From Pararge aegeria (lineage: Eukaryota; Arthropoda; Insecta; Lepidoptera; Nymphalidae), in NCBI RefSeq assembly GCF_905163445.1, contig NC_053184.1, positions 14,508,001-14,572,000 on the forward strand: 64,000 nucleotides of DNA. Reading direction: 5' to 3'. The notes beneath the pieces are model-generated. The model was not told the origin of the DNA and made no database searches. It saw nothing but the letters and a program-made list of their open reading frames with translations. Shown here piece by piece: positions 29,991 through 39,059 of this stretch (its first letter is position 1; each line of letters opens with the position of its first letter). A program made the position numbers and the translations under genes.

Positions 29991-30840
29991 ACTATTTAAT
30001 GGCAAGACTCAGGAAAAGATGGTCATACACGCTAACAAATATATCAATGGCCCAGTTAGCCATAGAGAACATGTAATTGCAATTTTGTATTCAGTTAGAA
30101 ACCACTAACAGTTTCGTGTGTAGGCTTATCGTCCCCTTAAGTATTAGCGTGATGTAAGTTGACAAGTGCAGTTATTAATGCGGAGTAATTATGTAAATTT
30201 GTTAAGTGCAAAACAGTTTTTAGTTCTAAGGCTCAGTACGCACTGTAATTAAACGCCCTCGGTTTAGATATTGCTGAATACGTCAAACCACAAACAAAGA
30301 TGCATTGCAGCTGGGTTTTTCGCCATATTTGTATCAGTTCCAATTTGGATTTTTGGCGACCATAGTGTATCAACTTTATTAAAACAAAACAAAAAAGATA
30401 ACTAAGAAAACCGCTATCATAAGTACTAAATACCGCCACTAGGTCGCTAGGTTAATGATTTAAAATTATTCTTACACATAATGTACATGCGAAAGCATCC
30501 CGATAAGTTTGTTCAACTATGACTTTACTATTAATAAATTATTATATCAAATGGTAACCAAGTATCACAATATGAAGTTATTCGCCTAGCCAATACTGAA
30601 TTGAAAACCGAGGGTGATCAAACCACCAGTTAAATATAGTACGTATGTAGTAGGTAAAATAAGAACAAACAATCCAACATGCATGCACCAACCTATACGT
30701 TACCTATATTATTCGGTTACAAATGTCGTCTGCGTTTAACCGCTGTGCGTGCTAAGCCTTAACATATACCTAGTTATTTTAAATAATGTAATCACAACAT
30801 ATCTTTGCGTGATTTGGACTGTCGGCACACACACATTAAA
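29991..30840. other. No feature recognised
   Basis: No supportable gene or repeat. Confidence 0.45.
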
Positions 30841-30994
30841 TCCCTACTAATGTTATAAATGCAAATGTATGTTAGCTTTATTTTCCTCCTTTCACGCAAC
30901 AAAGCAACCGATACTACATTGTAGAATGGATAAAAATTGCGGATGTTTCTTAGAAAAAATCACGTCAATCGGTTGCTTTGTTGCGTGGGAGGAT
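30841..30994 (+). mobile_element. Helitron 5' end with internal inverted duplication
   Basis: The start A|TCCCTACTAATGTTATAAAT matches the complete Helitron at 21451. Then 30893-30912 (cacgcaacaaagcaaccgat) is repeated exactly in inverted orientation at 30968-30987, about 55 bp away, with a cctcc/ggagg match just outside. No CTAG end was found. Confidence 0.7.
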
Positions 30995-32510
30995 CGTCAA
31001 CAACTATAATTCTTATTTATGCTTTATTACATTCGGGTTACTGACTGATCATTATGAAATTTGTCAAATAAAGGAAAACGTTGAAATAAAACGGCTAGTT
31101 AGATAAAAATAATTAAGCTGAAAAATATTAATCTACCTACATAATGTAAGTATGAAATCTTACGAAATCTAAAATTGATTGATATCGGAGTAGGACCGAT
31201 TGTACTACATACATATCAAAAATTTGTTTTAAGTATATACAGAAAAAAAACCGTCTTAGAAAACTACTACTAAAAGCAAGAACTTAAATGAGCAAGTATA
31301 GAGTAAGATATACTTGGTAACTATAGGGTTCCTTTTTATATAGGTAACAGGGAAAGTACCTTTATTTCTCGACATGCTAGGCACCGACTTTAAAATGTTG
31401 TAGAAAATTGATAAGAACCATCTCTGAGGTATAACAAACCAAACAAAAAATAGCGAACAAATGTACAAAAAGAAAAGAAAACCATACAATCGAATTAACA
31501 ACCTCCTCCATTTTTAAGTAGAATGAATGTGTATGTTATGAAATTAAATTTTTTTGGCCTCTCTTTTCTCCTGTTTAATGTTAAGAACGTTTAAAAAAAA
31601 TATGGAGATGGCATATAAAATCAGGACTAAAGTGGGAAGTGGGCTAAACATGGCATGTCGCGCTTGCATATTTCTTTTAAAAATTTCAACCTAGTAATAT
31701 TACTAATGATCGCCCAAAATAAAAGTCTGAACTGGCCACAAAGCTAAAACCGGCCTCGCTATAAAGCCAGCCAGCAATTAGCCCGCTGTTTGTGGTCAGC
31801 ATTACCCAGGGGGAGGGGGGTAATTAGTAGAGTAAATGTCTCTGACTCTGCCAATGGAAACTTTTCAGCTCCAAAGTTGTATATGCATTCGTAATTTAAG
31901 GCTAAAATAGATTTTCCAGCAGAAGTGTTGTAAGCTTTGAAATGAGGCAACCTACTTCCTTTTAGCTGGCAAGAATACTGCCAGATATGGATTGGCCTAT
32001 ATGAACCCCTATGGGGGTGATACAGCGCTCCTGGTGGGCGTTAAAGCCTTTGGATGTTACAATTATCTAGACTAAATAAACTTAAAGATGAAAAATTGCA
32101 TTTTTAATCTGTGTTAAATATAAAACTAACCGATTAAAAAGTATATATTTTATATCAGTGAAAATAAGACTTCAGCCTGAATTGTCTTTTTAAGAAAAAT
32201 CCGCGTGAGCTGACTTGCTGATTATTTTTAAGGTTTATTACTTTTAAAATATGACTAAATAGTACTTTAGAAGTACCTAAATATAACACGTAGTAGGATA
32301 TAGTAGTAAAATATTTGCCTTTAGTCGATAAAATAATTTAAAAATTGCTTTTTATGATTTGTACGTTATGAACCATAAATAGATTCAGATAAAATGCAAC
32401 AATGTTTTCTCATTCTCATTTTTGTGTCATGTTTTTGATTCCTTTCGTCTGACCGACTGAAATTTAGAATGAAGATAGCGTTACATACGTACACTGAACA
32501 CTACACTGTA
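30995..32510. other. Long stretch without recognisable features
   Basis: About 1.5 kb with only short frames and no repeat I can name. Confidence 0.5.
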
Positions 32511-32572
32511 CTTCGCTTCTTCTCTCCTCTACACTCTTCTCCTCTTCTCTTTTCTTCTCTTCTCTTCTCTTC
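32511..32572 (+). repeat. Pyrimidine-rich (CTTCT)n tract
   Basis: An almost pure CT strand of about 60 nt, ending in several perfect TTCTC units. It is a microsatellite by composition. Confidence 0.9.
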
Positions 32573-32924
32573 ACATAATTTGCCGAATTAGTCATTATGG
32601 CACCTGCTGTATGCATTATGTAGATAGTCTAAAAGAAGTTTGGAAATTCACATAGCATTTTTAACAGGTAAGAACCTAACCTAACCAAACCGAGTGGAAT
32701 ATTCATGAAAAAATATCTGGACCTTCATTATTTAATCAAAAAATGATCCATGTGAAAGAAAAAAAACACGATTGAATAATTCCCGCTAAATTAAAAAAAA
32801 AGTCGTCATATGCAAAGTGAACCAGTAACAAAGATATTCTAAAATTATTATTTTAATTACCTATGCAACCGAAGAGGCTGAATGACCGTTCATCTTTGCG
32901 TGTCGTGAAAGATTAGATTAGTTA

Positions 32925-33128
32925 AAAAAAATCACCGATACAAAACCACGTGTTTTAGAAAGTCAAAAAGAATGACCATCGTTCATGGAGGAGTTCTAAT
33001 CAACGAACTCTAAATAGTCTTTTTGTGGTTGTGGTTCAAATTTAAATACACTCTTTTAAATTTCGAATGCAATGGGAATGTGACCTAAGTATATCCCCAT
33101 TTGGATGCTCTCTATGGCGGTCTCGATT
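32925..33128 (+). repeat. R2 repeat, copy 1
   Basis: It aligns with 33346-33551. The best-conserved core is 33057-33128: 'aatttcgaatgcaatg.gaa', 'gtgacctaag', 'atatccccatttggatgc' and 'tctcgatta'. The flanks ('caaaaagaa', 'atcgttc.tgga', 'gttctaat') are looser. No coding frame or TE ends were found. Confidence 0.8.
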
Positions 33129-33139
33129 ATTATTTCCTC

Positions 33140-33262
33140 ATAAATGTATCATAAATTCGAAAGTTTGTTTGTTTTTATAAGCAAGGGTTCGAGTTGACAT
33201 AGGATACTTATTAACCCCGAATAACCTCAGTTCTTCTGAGATTATTATATACTTATACTTAC
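33140..33262 (+). mobile_element. Helitron-like remnant
   Basis: 'aaatgtatcataaattcgaa', 'agtttgtttg' and 'ggatacttattaaccccgaa' follow the order of the Helitron at 21451. It lies between the two R2 copies. No ends are preserved. Confidence 0.45.
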
Positions 33263-33345
33263 CGAAGCAACCGTGGTAAAAGTGGTCCCTGAATAACCTG
33301 TTTCGTCTTTATTAAATTAAAAATAAATATTACAGCACCGTGCTA

Positions 33346-33551
33346 AGAATGGATTATCCAACAAACACAAAACCCATGCTTTAACAATTCAAAAAGAAAG
33401 TGCAAGCAAACATCGTTCGTGGATGGGTTCTAATTTAATTTGCCGTGTACTCAGACAGGCCAAAAAATACACTCATTTGAATTTCGAATGCAATGCGAAC
33501 GTGACCTAAGCATATCCCCATTTGGATGCACTCTGTAGCCGCCTCGATTAA
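33346..33551 (+). repeat. R2 repeat, copy 2
   Basis: Direct repeat of copy 1 about 420 bp downstream. The core at 33478-33551 differs from copy 1 by roughly one base in eight; the outer part is more diverged. Confidence 0.8.
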
Positions 33552-34351
33552 GTTAAGCCTTTACGAAAAATACATTAACTGAATTCTGTACCTGAATTGC
33601 TCTGGAACTGAAATAAACTTTTCACTGTTTCGTTATTATAGCAATTCGACTTTGAAAACGAACCATGAGCTTTCCGTCTCATTCTTAATTTGAAATAAGT
33701 TTGAAGTGCGTATGTCTTATGATAGGACCCGTGGTTTCTCCGGATTTATCTTTGAGTCATAGGCAGTCGTTATGTTATGTACCATAAACTTAAAAGTCTT
33801 ATTCGATTCGATAACATTTAACTTGTAGTGGTATAGTAAAAAAAAAAACAAACCTAAATTTTATTTGAAGAAAATTCAAGTAAAACCACGTCATAAACAT
33901 CCACTTAGCCTTCCGCTTTGCATGATAACAACAATGTATGGAGCAAGAAACCCCACTTTAAGGAAAGATGTTCAAAGGGACAGTTTACGATCACAGTGTA
34001 ATATGCGGTATTTCTTTATTGTTTATTACTAAAGGGGACTCATTTTACGTGTAGGTAGATACGATATTTTTGTGTAAATATCCTACATAATATTTTTATA
34101 TATTGGTTGAGATCTAGGAGTCTCGTCCCCTCTAGGTCTGAGCTAGTGAAGCTTGAGATAGCTCCTGGGACGAGCCTTTTCAAAAAAGGCTGTACTACAA
34201 CTCACTTCACAGATAACGAAGGCCGTTCGGGACGAGATAACGAATCTCAATCTATTAACCTTAGCGAATTATCTAATCAGACTCTTACTGCAGCGTCTGG
34301 GCGTCTTTAGGACCACTACTAAACTGATCACCGCGACGATTTCTAATAGAA
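33552..34351. other. No feature recognised
   Basis: A 67-codon frame (34107-34310) has no recognisable domain. No TE signature was found. Confidence 0.45.
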
Positions 34352-34417
34352 TTGCACTGACTTATTTTATTTATTTATATTTAAATAAAAATAAATAAAT
34401 AAAATAAGTCAGCGCAA
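34352..34417. repeat. Inverted repeat, 26-bp arms, one mismatch
   Basis: 34352-34377 (ttgcactgacttatttt...) and 34392-34417 pair with one mismatch around a 14-nt AT-rich loop. Much of the arm is TTTA/TAAA repeat, but the outer ttgc.ctgac is not low complexity. Confidence 0.9.
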
Positions 34418-34478
34418 CTCACTTAATGAAACGACTGCGATTTTTGTGAAGAGGATTAATTATTCTTATCTCAAAGAA

Positions 34479-34817
34479 GCTGTAATAGCGCACGACTTCA
34501 TTTTCGGGGGGCCGAGTTCGAATCCATCAATTCAATCCATCCGAGCTCGCACCTCTAACATTTCTAAGTTATGTGCGTTTCAAGTAATTAAGGTATCACT
34601 TGCTTCAACGGTGAGGGAAAACATCGTGAGAAAACTTGATGCCTGAGAGTTCTACAATATGTTCTCAAAGGTATGTGGAGTCTACCAATCCGCACAGGGC
34701 CCATGTGCCACTATCCAAGGCAGTCCATCCTGTGTGGTGGACTGCCTTGGAGGGGCAGGAGACACGTGCTCTGCAGTGGGCCGCTAATGGGGTGATGCGA
34801 TGTTGATGATGATGATC
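34479..34817 (+). mobile_element. SINE-C, full length
   Basis: It runs from a tRNA-like head (box A-like 'gtaatagcgcacgac', box B-like 'gagttcgaatcc') through 'ctcgcacctctaaca', 'agttatgtgcgttt', 'caacggtgagggaaaacatc', 'gtctaccaatccgca' and 'gcagtgggccgctaatgg' to the tail 'gatgttgatgatgatgat'. The 'ctggcccagcgtggtgg' region is altered by the hairpin at 34715-34750. Among SINE-C copies this one shows both ends best. Confidence 0.9.
34715..34750. repeat. Perfect hairpin within SINE-C, 13-bp arms
   Basis: ccaaggcagtcca (34715-34727) and tggactgccttgg (34738-34750) are exact reverse complements around tcctgtgtgg. Other SINE-C copies lack it, so it arose within this copy. Confidence 0.95.
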
Positions 34818-35498
34818 TTAAAGAAATAGGACGAGAAAATAATTATAATTTCATTGAGCGCTTTTTAGTACAGGATGTTAGCTAACACTATACGAGATTT
34901 CGGTTGTGAAACTGTGCATGGGTAGGAAACTGTTTTTTTTCTTACGGAAACCGTGCCTGGACACTTTTCTAGGACAAAAACATCATACGCATGTCTAGGA
35001 TGCATTCCATGTTAAGATTGTTTTTCAATAAACATATCAACCGATTTTTACTTCAAAGACAAATATTTGAATTAATTTGAACTATTCTTCCAGCAATTAC
35101 TTTTATTTTTATTGCTCTTCCTTCCCTTTGATTAATTCATCTATTAGACGAACTTAATTATCATTTAATCACATTTGAAGGCACCTAAACATAGCCCTAA
35201 AATTGACACAAAATACTTTTATCTCGGGAAAACTGTCAGGTAACTGCTACCTTGCTATAATTGTAGACTGACTAGTGTTAATGGGCCTAAATAAACGATA
35301 TCGTGATGCGCAGGCCGACCGCACGTCCATTGCATTTGCTGATTTGCTCCACGAATTGCCTTTGAAACTCGAAATCGTCGCGATCGGCCATTTCATTTCC
35401 GAATTGAGGCAATAACATGAGTCCAAAATCTAAATACAACATACGGCCGAACAATGCGTGTTGCAACCGCTGACTTATGCCTTCCAAACGCCGCTATG
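34818..35498. other. No feature recognised
   Basis: No supportable gene or repeat. Confidence 0.45.
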
Positions 35499-35556
35499 TG
35501 CCTCATAAGAAGTCTAAGAATCACTCAGCGGGCGATGGAGAGAGCTATGCTCGTAT
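35499..35556 (+). mobile_element. RTE-2 scrap
   Basis: 'tgcctcataagaagtctaag', 'aatcactcagcgggcgatgg' and 'agagagctatgctcg' match RTE-2 coding sequence just before MERAMLG. It is interrupted immediately by the LINE-K tail at 35561. Confidence 0.8.
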
Positions 35557-35560
35557 TATA

Positions 35561-35967
35561 TGAAATTCAAAATGTAATTCAAAATTCAAAAATGTTTTAT
35601 TCGAGTAGACCTTATCACAAGCACATATGAAGCGTTCATACATTTAACATGTTGCACTAATATTAGTAATGGTGATAACTCAAGCTAGGAGGGTTCCAAA
35701 CGCGCCCTGGTCTAAGAAGAGTTGTTATCACCATCTCACAGTCGAGTTAATGTTATAGATATAGCTATGAAGTTAGAGCAATTCACCCCAATTTCACCCA
35801 AGCTTTTTTTATCATACATGTAACCCTTAATATTATAATATATATGAGCTTTCGTTTCATATAAACTTTGAACTTATTGAGAGACATCTCAAGGATTTTA
35901 TCTGGAAATTTGTTATAAAATGATATAAAATTGTACCCTTAAATGAATTACTAATTTTATGCAGCCT
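35561..35967 (-). mobile_element. LINE-K 3' end with reverse-transcriptase C-terminal remnant
   Basis: The minus strand keeps the last codons of a CR1-like reverse transcriptase: KFPDKILEMSLNKFKVYMKR followed by a corrupted short tail and stop near 35808. The full LINE-K 3' UTR follows: 'gctctaacttcatagct', 'gactgtgagatggtgataac', 'cttcttagaccagggcgcg', 'tttggaaccctcctagc', 'atgaacgcttcatatgtgc' and 'ataaggtctactcgaataaa', ending in a TGAATTTTGAATT tail at 35561-35595. This is the reference copy for the other LINE-K fragments here. Confidence 0.82.
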
Positions 35968-36250
35968 AGTTAACTGCACTACAGGTTTATTTTTACTTTG
36001 TATTAAATTGTAATTGAAATTTACTATAATTTACTTTCTCAACATCTTAATATTATAGTAGCTTAAAGTAATCATAATCATTTTAGTCGCCAATCTGGGC
36101 AGGATTATATATGTATATATCATGTATTATGCTTAACGTGTGCTTAACATATATGTTTATGTATCGTGTTCAAGCTTAAAATATAATTAATATAATAATT
36201 ATATGGCCCCTGCCCAGTAGTGGGATGTAAATAGGATACAGTAGAGTTTG

Positions 36251-36465
36251 ACGACCTCCCTGGCGCAACGGTATGCGCTGCGAATTTAAGTTTCGGGTCC
36301 CAGGTTTGATTCCCGGCAAGGGCCATTTGGGATTTATGATTTCTGAATTTTCTCTGATCTTGTCTAGTTACCCTACCGACAAAGACGTGCGGACGTTGAA
36401 ACCGATAAGAGTATGGCTAATCACTTAGCAGAAGGTGAGACTGCAGTCAAGGGGTAACTTGGGGG
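36251..36465 (+). mobile_element. SINE-B with head, internally deleted
   Basis: The tRNA-like head is clear: 'cctccctggcgcaacggtat' (box A) and 'caggtttgattcccgg' (box B). The body is shortened ('tagttaccctaccgacaaag', 'gaaaccgataagagtatgg') and the end is 'ggtgagactgcagtcaaggg'. Confidence 0.88.
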
Positions 36466-36591
36466 TGAAAAAGAAATAATGTTTTAGACCCACGACGCGA
36501 CTTCATATTGTTTATTGGTTTTATTATCACATGTTAGTGAAAATTACCGAAACCAAAGTCAGTAATTTTAATAACGAAGAACTTGAATAAA

Positions 36592-36716
36592 CTATATATG
36601 TTTATTATAAGTATTTATGTATATTATTTATTAATATTCATCAGTTATCTTAGTAGCTATAACACAAGCTACGCTTACTTTGGGGCTAGGTGTGTATTGT
36701 AGTATATATAAAAAAA
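36592..36716 (+). mobile_element. SINE-A 3' fragment
   Basis: 'attataagtatttatgtata', 'cataacacaagctacgctta'-type sequence and 'ctttggggctagg' form the 3' half; the tail is TATATAAAAAAAA. The head is missing. Confidence 0.8.
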
Positions 36717-37410
36717 ATGCAAAAAAATAAAGTAAGCCAACTCGTTTCATAAAAAGATAGCTCTCTCTATGGTGTAGACAGCTAAAAAGGCTGAATTGAA
36801 AATTATTATTTCCGTTTTTCCGGAAAATTTAATAACTTCATCATCAATAATCTTATAACAAAGCCTACCCATCAGTCACGCCGTAAAAAAATATTGAATC
36901 GATAAAAAATCTAGCTCCTTTGTTTTATATCGACACTTTGACAAATTAACGGACGACCGAAACAAGCAATTTTCAAAGTCGTAATACCGTAATACCCCAT
37001 GATTTATACGCCGATGATGTTTTATTAAGCCCATAAAACATCCAGCGCGCTTCGCGAAGAAAGTCTCCTTTCAAAAAGAGATATTTTTTTGATATGACAA
37101 AATTTATATCTGTAATTTTGAAGTCTCAGACAACATTCACGTTACACAAATACATATAGGTTCAAACTGCCATAGTAGATACCTTAAATACCTGCAACAA
37201 TAATTAGTTTTCTTACAGCTATTGAAATAGAACTTTAGTATTTCATTTTTATTTAGTTAATTACTATAATATAACTTTGTTAATTATTATAACCTGTTTA
37301 CTTTAATAACCTAATTATATCTATCTTTCTTTTTCCTTACTCTTGTAGGTCATCTATTTTCCTTTTCTTACATAAACTATTTGGTGTGTTGCAGGGACAA
37401 GTTTTATAAA

Positions 37411-39030
37411 ATGGCACGTCCAATGCAAACAAGAAGGGCGGCTGCTATGGAAGACCAATTAAAACTAAAAAATGCCCTGCGTGAACTAAAGTCACTAAAA
37501 CAACTGAATACTCAATTACTAAAGGAACAAGATGATAATGAACTCGAACTGAGAGCAATTATTGTCAAGAACTCCCAACTGAAGACCGAACTGGCAGACC
37601 TAAACAGTGCTCATACTGTGATCTTAGAGGAGCGTGACCAACTACAGGTTGTGGTTAGCTCATTCAATCAGTGCATAGCAACATATGATGAGGCTCTGGA
37701 AAAAATTTCTATGTTGGAGGGTGAACTAAGCAGTGCACATAAAACTATTAATGACCTTCAGGCTCAATTAAGTAGTGCTGAAATGGTATCCACAAATAAT
37801 TTATATGATGAGCTGCTTGCTTCATCCTCTACTGAACCAATGTGCATCGATCTGACTTGTGACAGCCCTTATGTCCAAAAAATGAAGCCACAACATATTC
37901 ATCCATATCTAAATAGTCACAATAAATTAAAAAAATATATAAAAATTGGTAAAATTATCAAAAAAACTCAACATTTAATTAAAAACCAGCAAGCAAGTAC
38001 CAAAAACCTGGCATTAAGGAAAGAAAGGGTATTATTATTGAATAAGTTAAAAAGCTATTGTTTCTCACTTCAAAAAACAACAGCAAAATATGATACAGAT
38101 GTCCAAAACTTGAATGAACAAATTAAACAGTTGGAAGATTCCTTGACAACTGTCACTTCCAAATATGAGCTGTCACAAAAGCAGATCCATGAGCAAATCC
38201 AGGCAGCTGATGAGTTGTTAGCCCTAGGAACGTATAATATGGCTCGTTTTGAGTCTTTAACAAATAAATGTCAATGTACTCATGACATACCTATACCTAG
38301 TCAAGACTGTAGTAATATATTCACTGACAATTTGGATATTTGCCCAGAGAGGTCTGGAAATGCAACACATGTTCCTGTATCCTTAAATTCTACTTTATCT
38401 GCTAAACCTAAAAAACAAAGTATAGTAATATCTGACAAAATAGGTAGAGGTTTAGGTCCTATTATGAATTGTTACCTAAACCACTCAGTGACAAATATAT
38501 GTTCACCGGGGGCTAGTTTTGATTGTGTCATTAATAGCCTAAATGAAAAAAATCTAGATAGGCATACAAATGTTGTCTTATTGTTAGGGGACAGTTTAAA
38601 TGTCAAAAAGCATCAGATTATAAGATGCATTGAAAAATTACTGCTTTTAAATAACAAAACTAAATGTAAGTTTGTAATGTGTGCCTTTCCTTATTGTGGC
38701 ACTCTCAACTCAAAACAAAATGAACATATTTATAAATTAAACTTATTAATCTATAATTTGACATACCGTCATAGCGACGCAATTTTTTATTTTGACATTA
38801 ATAAATTCACGTCATCATTTGTAATGACAAGAGATAAATTGTATCTGCCTAAAAAGTGTAAGCAGCAGATAGCGTTTTTACTAGCTTATAATTTAAATGA
38901 TACTGTTACAACTGTTGTAACAAAGTCTATTGACACTTTTACAAATTGTACTTCAAGTACTTCTATTTCTATTACTGACCCTAGTACTTGCGCTAGTACT
39001 ATTAAGAAATTTAATAATGATTTAAACTAG
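37411..39030 (+). CDS. CR1-D ORF1 protein: coiled coils and degenerate esterase-like domain
   Basis: The frame is open from 37381, but the first ATG is at 37411, giving 539 residues; this start is my choice. Residues 1-125 are rich in heptad-like Leu/Glu/Lys (KNALRELKSLKQLNTQLLKE), a predicted coiled coil; a second is near 170-280. These fit the RNA-binding and multimerising role of LINE ORF1 proteins. From about 335 the C-terminal part resembles the SGNH esterase domain of CR1 ORF1s: block I reads ISDKIGRGLG, a middle block VVLLLGDSLN, and block V MTRDKLYLPKKCKQQ. Lys343 sits where the nucleophile Ser is expected and Tyr478 where the catalytic His is expected, so hydrolase activity is doubtful. 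There is no zinc knuckle. ORF2 follows 29 nt after the stop. Confidence 0.85.
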   Translation: MARPMQTRRAAAMEDQLKLKNALRELKSLKQLNTQLLKEQDDNELELRAIIVKNSQLKTELADLNSAHTVILEERDQLQVVVSSFNQCIATYDEALEKISMLEGELSSAHKTINDLQAQLSSAEMVSTNNLYDELLASSSTEPMCIDLTCDSPYVQKMKPQHIHPYLNSHNKLKKYIKIGKIIKKTQHLIKNQQASTKNLALRKERVLLLNKLKSYCFSLQKTTAKYDTDVQNLNEQIKQLEDSLTTVTSKYELSQKQIHEQIQAADELLALGTYNMARFESLTNKCQCTHDIPIPSQDCSNIFTDNLDICPERSGNATHVPVSLNSTLSAKPKKQSIVISDKIGRGLGPIMNCYLNHSVTNICSPGASFDCVINSLNEKNLDRHTNVVLLLGDSLNVKKHQIIRCIEKLLLLNNKTKCKFVMCAFPYCGTLNSKQNEHIYKLNLLIYNLTYRHSDAIFYFDINKFTSSFVMTRDKLYLPKKCKQQIAFLLAYNLNDTVTTVVTKSIDTFTNCTSSTSISITDPSTCASTIKKFNNDLN

Positions 39031-39059
39031 TTAATAAGACAACGGAGGAGCTCTGCCAT

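Noticed and set aside
32672..32695. Telomere-like aacctaacctaacc
   Set aside because: Only two or three units, interrupted, and not the (TTAGG)n array expected for lepidopteran telomeres.
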